Shown: piece after piece, positions 1 to 5,717 of the stretch | How the letters are laid out: each line of letters begins with the position of its first letter | How positions within the stretch are numbered: the stretch's first letter is position 1 | Assembly (NCBI GenBank): GCA_030627025.1 | Contig: DAOUSX010000059.1 | Span: 1-6,579 of the forward strand | Length of the DNA: 6,579 nt | From: Dehalococcoidia bacterium | Lineage (GTDB): Bacteria > Chloroflexota > Dehalococcoidia > GIF9 > AB-539-J10 | Reading direction: 5' to 3' | Position numbers and translations under genes: made by a program | Notes under the pieces: generated by a model | Told to the model about the DNA's origin: nothing | The model's input: only the letters and a program-made list of their open reading frames with translations | The model's database searches: none

Positions 1-450
1 GCTCAGTGTGGTTATGAATCTTCCATCACAACATTGCTTTGTGCTCTGGCTGGTGCCAACTTCATCCATGATGCCGCCGGGTTGATGGAATTTGCCCTCA
101 CTATGAGCTATGAAAAACTTGTGATTGATAATGAGATATTGGGAATGACAATGCGTGCTGTACGGGGAATAGAGGTAAATGATGAAACCTTAGCTTTCGA
201 TGCACTGAGAGAAGCAGGCCCCGGCGGTCATTTTGTTGCCAATCGACATACCAGAACTTACATGCGAAGAGAGCACTATGCACCTACTTTAAGTAATAGG
301 AAATCCAGAGAGAAATGGGAAAAACAAGGGAGTAAGGATATATTTCAGAAGGCAAAGGGACGAGTGGAAGAAATTTTGGATAAACCCGGGTATAGCTTGC
401 CCGCTTATGTGAGAAGCAGCGTATTAACCGAAATTCCCGGCGTAATGTGA
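1..450 (+). CDS. MttB-superfamily (trimethylamine methyltransferase-like) corrinoid methyltransferase, C-terminal part only
   Basis: The reading frame is open at the window edge, so only the last 149 codons are present; the true start lies upstream. The translation follows the C-terminal third of the MttB superfamily: a Gln-x-Gly-x-Glu-type start (AQCGYES), then ALAGANFIHDAAGLMEFALTMSYEKLVIDNEI split over two helices, the 'GGHFVANRHT' block near residues 74-83 and the basic 'R..Y.P.L..R...EKW...G' stretch. Family members move a methyl group from a methylated amine (trimethylamine in the pyrrolysine enzyme; glycine betaine, proline betaine or carnitine in Pyl-free members) to a cobalt corrinoid in the cytoplasm. 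No in-frame TAG occurs in the visible part, but the catalytic middle of the protein is outside the window, so Pyl use cannot be excluded. It ends in TGA, 32 bases before the methyl-pterin methyltransferase gene. Family is certain; substrate is unknown. Confidence 0.9.
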   Translation, partial: AQCGYESSITTLLCALAGANFIHDAAGLMEFALTMSYEKLVIDNEILGMTMRAVRGIEVNDETLAFDALREAGPGGHFVANRHTRTYMRREHYAPTLSNRKSREKWEKQGSKDIFQKAKGRVEEILDKPGYSLPAYVRSSVLTEIPGVM

Positions 451-482
451 GGAGCACTCAGCATTAAGCTGATAGCTGATAT

Positions 483-1316
483 ATGTTAATCATTGGTGAG
501 AATATAAACGCTAGTAGCAGAAGGGTAGCAGAAGCAATAAGAACACGTAATAGCACTTTTTTTCAGGAGTTGATTCTTCGTTGCGCTCAGAATGCAGATT
601 ACCTCGATGTAAATGTGGGTGGGGGTAAAGGGTCTACCAGGCAGGAAATTGAGGATATGAAATGGTTAATTGATATTATCTGTAAAGTCACCGATAAGGC
701 TATAGTTGTGGATAGTGCCAACCCTGAGGTGATTGAGGCAGGATTAGAACAAGGGATGTCATTGCGAGCGGAGCGAAGCAATCGCGTGGCAATAATTAAC
801 TCAGTTAATGCCGAGCAAGCTAGATTGGAGGCTATAGGCCCTTTAGTAGCTGAGTATCAGGTTGATGTTATTGCCTTAGCTATGGATGACAATGGTATAC
901 CATCACGAGTAGAGGAGCGTATCAGGGCATGTGACCTAATTCTGGAAGGTTTGAGCCGTTATAACATTCCCTCTGAGAAAGTATATTTTGACCCGCTGGT
1001 GCTACCTATTGGAGTAGACACCACTCAAGGACAAGTCACTTTAAAGACTTTAGAGCAAATCAAAGCAAGGTATCCTAAAGCTAAGACTGTCGTTGGTTTG
1101 AGCAACATCTCCTACGGCTTACCCCAGCGATCAATAATAAACGATGCCTTTCTGTTAATGCTCATATATGTCGGCCTAGACTCAGTAATTGTGAATCCAC
1201 TGCACAGCAACACTATAGGTAGCATTGAGCTAGGAGAAATGCTGTTAGGGAAGGATACCCATTGCAAAAAATATTTAAAGGCATACCGAATGGGGCTATA
1301 CCAGGAGAAGCACTAA
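483..1316 (+). CDS. Methyltetrahydrofolate:corrinoid methyltransferase (AcsE/MtgA-like, pterin-binding domain)
   Basis: This 277-residue protein has the dihydropteroate-synthase-like TIM barrel of methyl-pterin methyltransferases. Recognisable in order are MLIIGENIN (1-9), LDVNVG (41-46), the acidic strand VDSANPE (76-82), IINSVNAE (104-111), FDPLVLPIG (169-177), VVGLSNISYGLP (203-214) and the final NPL (238-240). These match AcsE, whose Asp and Asn residues in the DST, INST and GLSN blocks bind the pterin. The likely role is to exchange methyl groups between the corrinoid protein (2920-3609) and tetrahydrofolate, as MtgA does in glycine betaine systems. The ATG start gives the standard MLIIGE N-terminus, although no good ribosome binding site lies directly before it (the nearest GGAG is at 451-454). 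Oddly, about ten residues (MSLRAERSNR, 92-101) sit between the third and fourth core blocks, where AcsE has only a short turn. They are encoded by a palindromic repeat. The barrel looks otherwise complete, so the gene is probably functional. Confidence 0.9.
   Translation: MLIIGENINASSRRVAEAIRTRNSTFFQELILRCAQNADYLDVNVGGGKGSTRQEIEDMKWLIDIICKVTDKAIVVDSANPEVIEAGLEQGMSLRAERSNRVAIINSVNAEQARLEAIGPLVAEYQVDVIALAMDDNGIPSRVEERIRACDLILEGLSRYNIPSEKVYFDPLVLPIGVDTTQGQVTLKTLEQIKARYPKAKTVVGLSNISYGLPQRSIINDAFLLMLIYVGLDSVIVNPLHSNTIGSIELGEMLLGKDTHCKKYLKAYRMGLYQEKH
757..788 (+). repeat. REP-like palindromic repeat inserted in frame within the methyltransferase gene
   Basis: The core is ATTGC (761-765) pairing with GCAAT (778-782) around the purine-rich middle GAGCGGAGCGAA. 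Read in this frame it gives MSLRAERSN, and on the other strand LLRSARND. I recognise both as translations that recur in spurious ORFs over this dispersed repeat type in several anaerobic bacterial genomes (known from general experience, not searched here). Compared with AcsE, the host protein has roughly ten extra residues exactly here, which fits an insertion of about 30 bp that kept the frame. No second copy was seen in the window. Confidence 0.7.
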
Positions 1317-1321
1317 ATCTG

Positions 1322-1368
1322 AAATCCTAAGAGTTTGGAATTTAGATTTTTGAGATTGTTTAGGATTT
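1322..1368 (+). promoter_or_regulatory. Inverted repeat before the second mttB-like gene, covering its ribosome binding site
   Basis: AAATCCTAA (1322-1330) and TTAGGATTT (1360-1368) are a perfect 9-bp inverted pair around a 29-base AT-rich loop of TTTGGAATTTAGA-like units. The 3' arm contains the AGGA (1362-1365) that is the only Shine-Dalgarno candidate for the next gene, so a folded transcript would hide it. The AT-rich units also resemble degenerate intergenic repeats of some bacteria, so a repeat remnant is an alternative reading. No T-run follows the 3' arm, so it is not a standard terminator. Confidence 0.45.
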
Positions 1369-1375
1369 ATTGAAA

Positions 1376-2923
1376 ATGGCGAGAGAAGGAATTTTGGTTC
1401 ATTCTCCATATGAACGGATGACCGAAGAGCAGATCAAGCAAATTCACCATGCCTCCATGCAAATTCTGAATGACCCTGGCATAATATCTTTTAATTGCGA
1501 GGCGGCAGAGATATTCCGTGCCAACGGCGCAGAAGTTACGCCAATAACATCCGCCGATAACCCCTGCTGGTTGGTAAGAATACCAGAGAAACTCGTTCTA
1601 CAAGCCATCAGTAGCGCACCTAAAATAGTCAAGTTAGGTGCCAGGAACAAGGATAACAGCCTTTTCCTGAATGGTGCAGAACCAAGGGTATTCTTCGTTT
1701 CCGGCTCGGAAACAAATATCTGGCTTGATGTCGATTTTCAAACTTATGTGAAGAAATCTAACCCTGGTATTGAGACTCTGGTGCCCGAATTTCACCCGCG
1801 GCGTGGCACTGTTTTAGACCTTTGTCAAGCGGCTCACCTATGTGAGCATCTGGAAAGCTTGGATGCCTTCATTCGCCCCGTGAATATCCAGGACGAAGAC
1901 ATCACAGAAGATAATAAAGATGTTAACAAATTCTTTGCCTCTTTAAATAACACCACTAAGCATGTGATGGCAGGGCTAACTAGTTTGGAGCAACTGGATA
2001 ATGTGATAAATATGGCAAAATTAATAGTGGGAGGAGAAGAGGAACTTAAGGAAAACCCCATTATTTCCTTTATCACTTGCTTAGTCAAAAGCCCTTTACA
2101 ATTCATTGATGATTCCAGTCAAACGTTGATTGAAATTTCTCGAAGAGGGCTACCAGTAGCAATTGCCATTTCGCCTCAGGGCGGAACCACAGCTCCTATT
2201 AAAGAGGATGGCATTGTGGCCCAATTGAATGCTGAAGTTTTGGCTGGCATAACATTAAGCCAACTGGTAAATAAGGGGACACCGGTGCTTTATGGAAGCG
2301 TGCCTGTGAGAGCTCGGCTGGATAACCTTAGCGATTCCTACGGTGCTCCCGAGTCCAGTCAATATAACATCGATTGCGTCCAAATGGCGCGATCGTACAA
2401 CCTACCTTGTTATTCTACTGCAGGTGTTTGCGACGCAAAAATACCCGGAATACAATCCTTGATAGAAAGGTTGTTCTCAGACATCGTAGTCACGTTAAGC
2501 GGGCCGCAATACTTGCATTGTGCTTATGGGCTGCTTGCTGGGAATGCTACCTTCTGTCCATTACAGGCTGTTTTGGATGATGTCCACTTCCAGATGATTA
2601 AGTTCTTTCTAAGGCCTCCGCGAATTAGCCAGGCAGAGGTAGATGTCTCCCTAACGCAAGTAAAAGAGGTGATGGGGACACCACAGAAGCTATATATCCG
2701 CTATATTCGTCATATGTTACGTAGCGGGCGAGTTTCGCTACCTTATCCCTTTGAGGGAGAAGGAGAGATAGATAACGTGTTAGTGCTAGCCCATGAGAGG
2801 ATGAAGCGACTTATCTCACAACCTGTAGAACATATAGATTCAGCTACCACCAGTAAAATATTCCAAGAGATACCTGGAATATTGCCCCGGCTGGATGTAT
2901 ATGAAGAAAGGAGGAAGCAATGA
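1376..2923 (+). CDS. MttB-superfamily corrinoid methyltransferase, full length, non-pyrrolysine, divergent
   Basis: Starting at ATG 1376 this is 515 residues; a TTG at 1370 would add two. ATG is preferred because AGGA (1362-1365) is 10 bases from it but only 4 from the TTG. The protein runs the full length of the MttB family: N-terminal 'MTEEQIKQIHHASMQIL' helix, 'VRIPEKLV' block (about 67-74), 'GTVLDLCQAAHLCEHLESLD' (about 144-163), the SPL segment (about 239-241), the signature GGTTAPI (269-275) with NAEVLAG (285-291), and 'YNLPCYSTAGVCDAK' (about 341-355). It would demethylate a methylated substrate onto the corrinoid protein encoded by the overlapping next gene. There is no in-frame amber codon. 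Its C-terminal third departs from the family: the HT block and the Gln-rich 'D.Q.G.E' segment visible in the upstream paralogue are replaced by IQSLIER and IRYIRHMLR. Substrate is unknown. Its stop codon overlaps the next start (ATGA). Confidence 0.88.
   Translation: MAREGILVHSPYERMTEEQIKQIHHASMQILNDPGIISFNCEAAEIFRANGAEVTPITSADNPCWLVRIPEKLVLQAISSAPKIVKLGARNKDNSLFLNGAEPRVFFVSGSETNIWLDVDFQTYVKKSNPGIETLVPEFHPRRGTVLDLCQAAHLCEHLESLDAFIRPVNIQDEDITEDNKDVNKFFASLNNTTKHVMAGLTSLEQLDNVINMAKLIVGGEEELKENPIISFITCLVKSPLQFIDDSSQTLIEISRRGLPVAIAISPQGGTTAPIKEDGIVAQLNAEVLAGITLSQLVNKGTPVLYGSVPVRARLDNLSDSYGAPESSQYNIDCVQMARSYNLPCYSTAGVCDAKIPGIQSLIERLFSDIVVTLSGPQYLHCAYGLLAGNATFCPLQAVLDDVHFQMIKFFLRPPRISQAEVDVSLTQVKEVMGTPQKLYIRYIRHMLRSGRVSLPYPFEGEGEIDNVLVLAHERMKRLISQPVEHIDSATTSKIFQEIPGILPRLDVYEERRKQ
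2908..2919 (+). promoter_or_regulatory. Strong ribosome binding site for the corrinoid protein gene
   Basis: AAGGAGG (2908-2914) lies five bases before the ATG at 2920 and inside the end of the preceding coding region. With the 4-base ATGA overlap this indicates tightly coupled translation of methyltransferase and corrinoid protein. It is by far the best Shine-Dalgarno site in the operon, consistent with a need for more corrinoid carrier than enzyme (inference). Confidence 0.8.
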
Positions 2924-3609
2924 AGGAAGACATAATTGCCATACTTAAGGAAAATGTTATCCAGGGTAGAAGGACTAAGGATGATGAAGGAGCAGATGGG
3001 AATATGGTCGGGACCCCCGCAGTGTTGGAGTTAGCGCAGTTAGCGTTGGAAAGCGATATCGCTCCAGAAATAATAATCAAGCAAGGTTTAACCGCAGGGA
3101 TACAGGTTGTAGGAAATAAGTTTGCGGCAAAGGAATATTTTATCCCAGACATGTTGGCCTCTGCCGAGGCAGTAAGTGGAGCTATGGATATTCTAAAACC
3201 ATATCTCGATGGGCCAAGCACTATGACCAAGGGAAAATTCGCCATAGCCACGGTGAAGGGAGACATCCATGATATTGGTAAAAATATCGTGGCTATTTTG
3301 CTCAAGGGAGCAGGTTATGAGGTAAAGGACTTGGGCATCGATGTTTCTCCGGAGAAGATTGTCGAGGTTGTCAGAGAATATAAGCCTGATTTTCTCGGCC
3401 TTTCTGCTTTGCTGACTACCACGATGGTAGCTATGGGGAAGACAATTGAAGCACTGAAAGAAAATGGGCTTAGGGACAAAGTCAAGGTTTTAATTGGAGG
3501 AGCGGCGGTCTCTGAGGAGTATGCTCAGGAGATAGAAGCGGATGCCTATTGCGTCGACGGCTTTCACGCCATTAAGGTGCTTGAGAATTTTCAAAAAGCG
3601 AAACTATAA
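2920..3609 (+). CDS. Corrinoid-binding methyl-carrier protein (MttC/MtgC-like)
   Basis: This 229-residue cytoplasmic protein has the two-domain plan of methyltransferase cognate corrinoid proteins. An N-terminal helical cap domain runs to about residue 97, with the family-typical 'QGLTAGIQVVGNKFAAKEYFIPDMLASAEA' region spread over 55-84. The C-terminal B12-binding Rossmann domain carries GDIHDIGKN (114-122; His117 is the lower axial cobalt ligand by the DxHxxG rule), SALLTTTM (162-169) and GGAAV (193-197). Co(I) accepts a methyl group from the MttB-like protein and donates it to the AcsE/MtgA-like one. The cap contains about 13-16 extra residues (RRTKDDEGADGNMVGTP, 17-33) relative to short MtmC/MttC-type proteins; similar longer forms exist as far as I recall. 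No reductive activase (RamA/RACo type), needed after accidental Co(II) formation, is encoded in the window. Assignment is firm. Confidence 0.93.
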   Translation: MKEDIIAILKENVIQGRRTKDDEGADGNMVGTPAVLELAQLALESDIAPEIIIKQGLTAGIQVVGNKFAAKEYFIPDMLASAEAVSGAMDILKPYLDGPSTMTKGKFAIATVKGDIHDIGKNIVAILLKGAGYEVKDLGIDVSPEKIVEVVREYKPDFLGLSALLTTTMVAMGKTIEALKENGLRDKVKVLIGGAAVSEEYAQEIEADAYCVDGFHAIKVLENFQKAKL

Positions 3610-3653
3610 CTCAAGTGCGTTACTTCGATTATTCGATTTAGAAGAGAGTAATT

Positions 3654-5123
3654 ATGGCCGGAATTGCTGGGATTCAAGGTGCTGACAACGGTGAGTTAGA
3701 TAACATCACCGAGAGGATTAAGCATAGAGGTCAGCATGAAACTTGGATACAGCAAGGGGGAGAGTTAAATTTAGCATGCTGCGAGCTAAACGTGGGGGGA
3801 CAATCGAAGGATGGCTCGCATCATGCATGTGATGAAAAGCGTGCAGTGGTCCTCGATGGACGCATATATAATTCAGAGAAACCAACCCTCACCGATGCAG
3901 AGAATTTGCTGCAGTTCTATAACAAGTTTGGTTCCCAGTTTGCCAAGAAGCTAGATGGAGACTTTGCCTGTGCTATAGCTGACCAAGGCAAGTTGATTCT
4001 GGCTCGTGATGCTGTGGGTGTGAGACCTCTCTACTATGGGTATAGCGATGGGAAATTATGCTTTGCTTCTGAGGCAAAGGGGCTATTTGATATAGTTGAT
4101 GATGTTAAAGAATTTCCGCCTGGTTATGTTTACTCCTGTGAGCTTGGGTTCCAGAAATATGCCCCTGAGGTGGTAACAACTCCCGATTTTGAGAGCCCCC
4201 AGCAGGCCAAGAAGGTACTTGTCCAGTTACTGGAAGAGGCGGTAGAAAAACGGATGAAGGATGGCGCTGTAGGAGGGATTTTCTTAAGTGGTGGTTTAGA
4301 CAGCAGCATAATATCCTGCATTGCTAAAGAGATAAAGCCAGGTATCGAGGCATTTACGGTAAGCCTGGAGGATGGGCAAGACCTTCCACTCGCTCAAGAT
4401 GTAACCAGTTGGCTGAGTATGAAGCATAATGTATACATCTTCACCGAAAGGGATATAAGCGAGATACTGCCCCAGGCTATCTATCATATGGAGAGCTTTG
4501 AGGAAAGTTGTGTTCACGGGGCGTTGGCTAATTTTCTCGGCTCACGCTTTGCCAGCCAGTATACTAATTGTGTTCTCACCGGTGAGGGAGCAGATGAATT
4601 TCTCGGAGGATATGATGGCCAGTTTAGACAAGCAAAAAACCAAGAGGAAGTTGCCAGTGTGGTGGATAAGCTTATCAATGTTGCCCATAACACAGCATTA
4701 CAAAGGTTAGACAGATTGGCAGCTGCTTATTCCATAGAAGCCCGCACACCTTTTCTTGACTCAAAGGTGGTTGATTTTTGCTTGAAGATACCGCTAGATT
4801 GCAAAATTCATGGTCCGGAACAAACTGGAAAGTGGATTCTACGGCAGGGATTCCATGATCGTTTACCCAAACATATCATCTACCAGACAAAAAGGTTTTT
4901 TGCACAAGGTTCAGGTGTAGCGGGGATTATGCGCACAATAGCTGAGAGATATGTTTCTAGCAGCGAGCTTTTGGAGCACAACCTAATAGAGAATAACCCA
5001 AGGTTATCCTCTATAGAGGAGCTATATTACTACCGGATATTCAAGGAAAGGTTTCCTCAGCCTACGTCTGATCGGCTAGTGAGCAGATGGGACCCCTTCA
5101 GACCAGATTTCTTTGTCAGGTAG
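3654..5123 (+). CDS. Asparagine synthetase B-like protein with an inactive (pseudo-)glutaminase domain
   Basis: The 489-residue protein has the class II AsnB plan: an N-terminal Ntn glutaminase-like domain (about 1-165) and a C-terminal PP-loop synthetase domain (about 185-489). The synthetase half looks active: SGGLDSS (212-218), GEGADEFLGGY (310-320), RLDRLAAAYSIEARTPFLD (351-369) and Lys413 in YQTKRFF, matching the catalytic Lys of the E. coli WRQKEQF block. The C-terminal 'YYYRIFKERFPQP..' also resembles E. coli AsnB. The glutaminase half is not intact. The protein begins MAGI, not MCGI, so the nucleophile is missing; the usual Arg of 'RLSIVD' is Glu44; the NGE of NGEIYN is DGR (68-70). 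It should therefore use free ammonia or another amine rather than glutamine, as beta-lactam synthetases work without glutamine; but Glu311 is of the asparagine-synthetase type, not the Tyr of beta-lactam synthetase. A GAGAG before the ATG (3643-3647) is a modest ribosome binding site. It lies 44 bases after the corrinoid gene, probably in the same transcript. The product is unknown; asparagine is only one possibility. Confidence 0.88.
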   Translation: MAGIAGIQGADNGELDNITERIKHRGQHETWIQQGGELNLACCELNVGGQSKDGSHHACDEKRAVVLDGRIYNSEKPTLTDAENLLQFYNKFGSQFAKKLDGDFACAIADQGKLILARDAVGVRPLYYGYSDGKLCFASEAKGLFDIVDDVKEFPPGYVYSCELGFQKYAPEVVTTPDFESPQQAKKVLVQLLEEAVEKRMKDGAVGGIFLSGGLDSSIISCIAKEIKPGIEAFTVSLEDGQDLPLAQDVTSWLSMKHNVYIFTERDISEILPQAIYHMESFEESCVHGALANFLGSRFASQYTNCVLTGEGADEFLGGYDGQFRQAKNQEEVASVVDKLINVAHNTALQRLDRLAAAYSIEARTPFLDSKVVDFCLKIPLDCKIHGPEQTGKWILRQGFHDRLPKHIIYQTKRFFAQGSGVAGIMRTIAERYVSSSELLEHNLIENNPRLSSIEELYYYRIFKERFPQPTSDRLVSRWDPFRPDFFVR

Positions 5124-5156
5124 GGCAAATCTTTAAACTATAAGACTATGTGCAAC

Positions 5157-5366
5157 ATGGCTAAGAGAATTGTTTTTACAGGAAGGGGCGTAACCGGAAA
5201 AACGACTTTCATAGCCTTAGCTACTAAATATCTAAGCTCCCCGATTTATCCCATGGGCTACCAAAACTGCCTCCTTCTCCCAACTATTACTCCTTACCCC
5301 CAGATAAATCCCATCCAGGAAGAGGTAGATTATATCCTCCAGGGAGAGGAGATAGGGTTACAATAG
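5157..5366 (+). pseudogene. CooC-like P-loop ATPase, truncated remnant
   Basis: The first 28 residues from ATG 5157 (MAKRIVFTGRGVTGKTTF then ALATKYL) are a clear CooC/MinD-type ATPase start, with Walker A GRGVTGKTT. Full members have about 250 residues, with 'LLIDxDPD' shortly after this point. Here the protein instead runs into a Pro-rich stretch (SSPIYPMGYQNCLLLP..) and stops at 69 residues, without Walker A' Asp, switch or nucleotide-base motifs. The end 'EEVDYILQGEEIGL' might come from a later part of the gene, which would imply an internal deletion, but I cannot show that. An ATG at 5148 would add MCN and is less like the family. The gene starts 24-33 bases after the AsnB-like stop, so an intact form probably belonged to the operon. 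CooC-type ATPases help mature CO dehydrogenase/acetyl-CoA synthase. A genuine small protein is the alternative. Confidence 0.65.
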
Positions 5367-5524
5367 GTAGAACTTTTAAACTGGCTTTCAGCTTGATTAC
5401 CTAGCACCACAGCTTTCATCAAAGGTAATTGCAGCAATAAAGCCCCCAGCCCGCAACTGAGCACACTGTCAGGTAACAAAACGATGAATTATTAGATGCT
5501 ATGGTAAACGCACAGAACGATTCT

Positions 5525-5595
5525 CAGAAGATGCCATAGTAACTACACGGACATCTGTTTTGTAACTATGGCGTTCATTTATTATGGCACTTCTG
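5525..5595 (+). repeat. Nested inverted repeats with competing pairings
   Basis: CAGAAG-A-TGCCATA (5525-5538) is complementary to TATGGCACTTCTG (5583-5595) except for one bulged A. The overlapping arm GCCATAGT (5533-5540) is instead a perfect 8-bp match to ACTATGGC (5565-5572), continued by AC/GT after one mismatch. A third weak partner, CTATGG, lies at 5499-5504. GTAACTA also occurs as a direct repeat at 5539-5545 and 5562-5568. Only one pairing can form at a time. Function is unknown; a switch-like leader, operator sites or an element remnant are possible. The short hairpin is followed by GTTCATTT, too poor in T for a confident terminator. Confidence 0.5.
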
Positions 5596-5597
5596 TT

Positions 5598-5632
5598 GGT
5601 TGAACACAAAAGATCACTTTGTTTGATCAACC
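5598..5632 (+). repeat. Hairpin in the leader of the primase gene
   Basis: GGTTGA (5598-5603) pairs with TCAACC (5627-5632), and inside it ACAAA (5606-5610) pairs with TTTGT (5618-5622), leaving a seven-base loop and a small internal loop. It lies directly after the preceding repeat and about 85 bases before the primase start. The following CAGTGAAGC has no T-run, so a + strand terminator is unlikely. Confidence 0.4.
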
Positions 5633-5717
5633 CAGTGAAGCTTGTCTCTCCTCCTATCCAAGCATAAAATTCACCAAGGAAGTGTTGACGTAAACGGTCA
5701 ATGTATGGAATGACAGA

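Larger units (their letters stand above)
5367..5717 (+). other. Intergenic region without a convincing gene, rich in inverted repeats
   Basis: All three + frames carry stops at short spacing. One frame (5369 on) reads RTFKLAFSLIT and another TGFQLDYLAPQLSSKVIAAIKPP, either of which could be debris of the CooC-like gene, but neither is recognisable. The second half holds the hairpins listed separately. TTGACG (5685-5690) is a possible -35 box, also part of the small inverted pair TTGAC/GTCAA, but no good -10 box follows at the right distance. The region separates the C1 operon from the primase gene. Confidence 0.6.

Noticed and set aside
1376..2923. Pyrrolysine-containing MttB
   Set aside because: The frame runs to TGA with no in-frame TAG and covers the whole family length, so no amber readthrough is needed.
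2844..3305. Reverse-strand open frame of 153 codons with a hydrophobic, Ser/Ala-rich translation
   Set aside because: It lies wholly over the end of the second mttB-like gene and the corrinoid gene, both clearly coding on the + strand; its composition is what antisense reading of these genes gives.
3654..5123. Beta-lactam synthetase
   Set aside because: Like those enzymes it lacks the catalytic Cys, but it retains the Glu of GEGADE instead of their Tyr, has an AsnB-like C-terminus, and no beta-lactam pathway partner is nearby.
5598..5640. Rho-independent terminator
   Set aside because: The hairpin is weak and AT-rich, and the bases after it (CAGTGAAGC) contain no T-run.
5685..5713. Sigma-70-like promoter with TTGACG before the primase gene
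   Set aside because: The -10 position 17 bases on reads GAATGA, and the distance to the ATG would leave almost no leader; not supportable.
5367..5717. CRISPR array, tRNA or other structured RNA gene
   Set aside because: No regularly spaced repeats of CRISPR size and no cloverleaf or TpsiC-like sequence were found by eye; the inverted repeats do not match a known RNA family I recognise.
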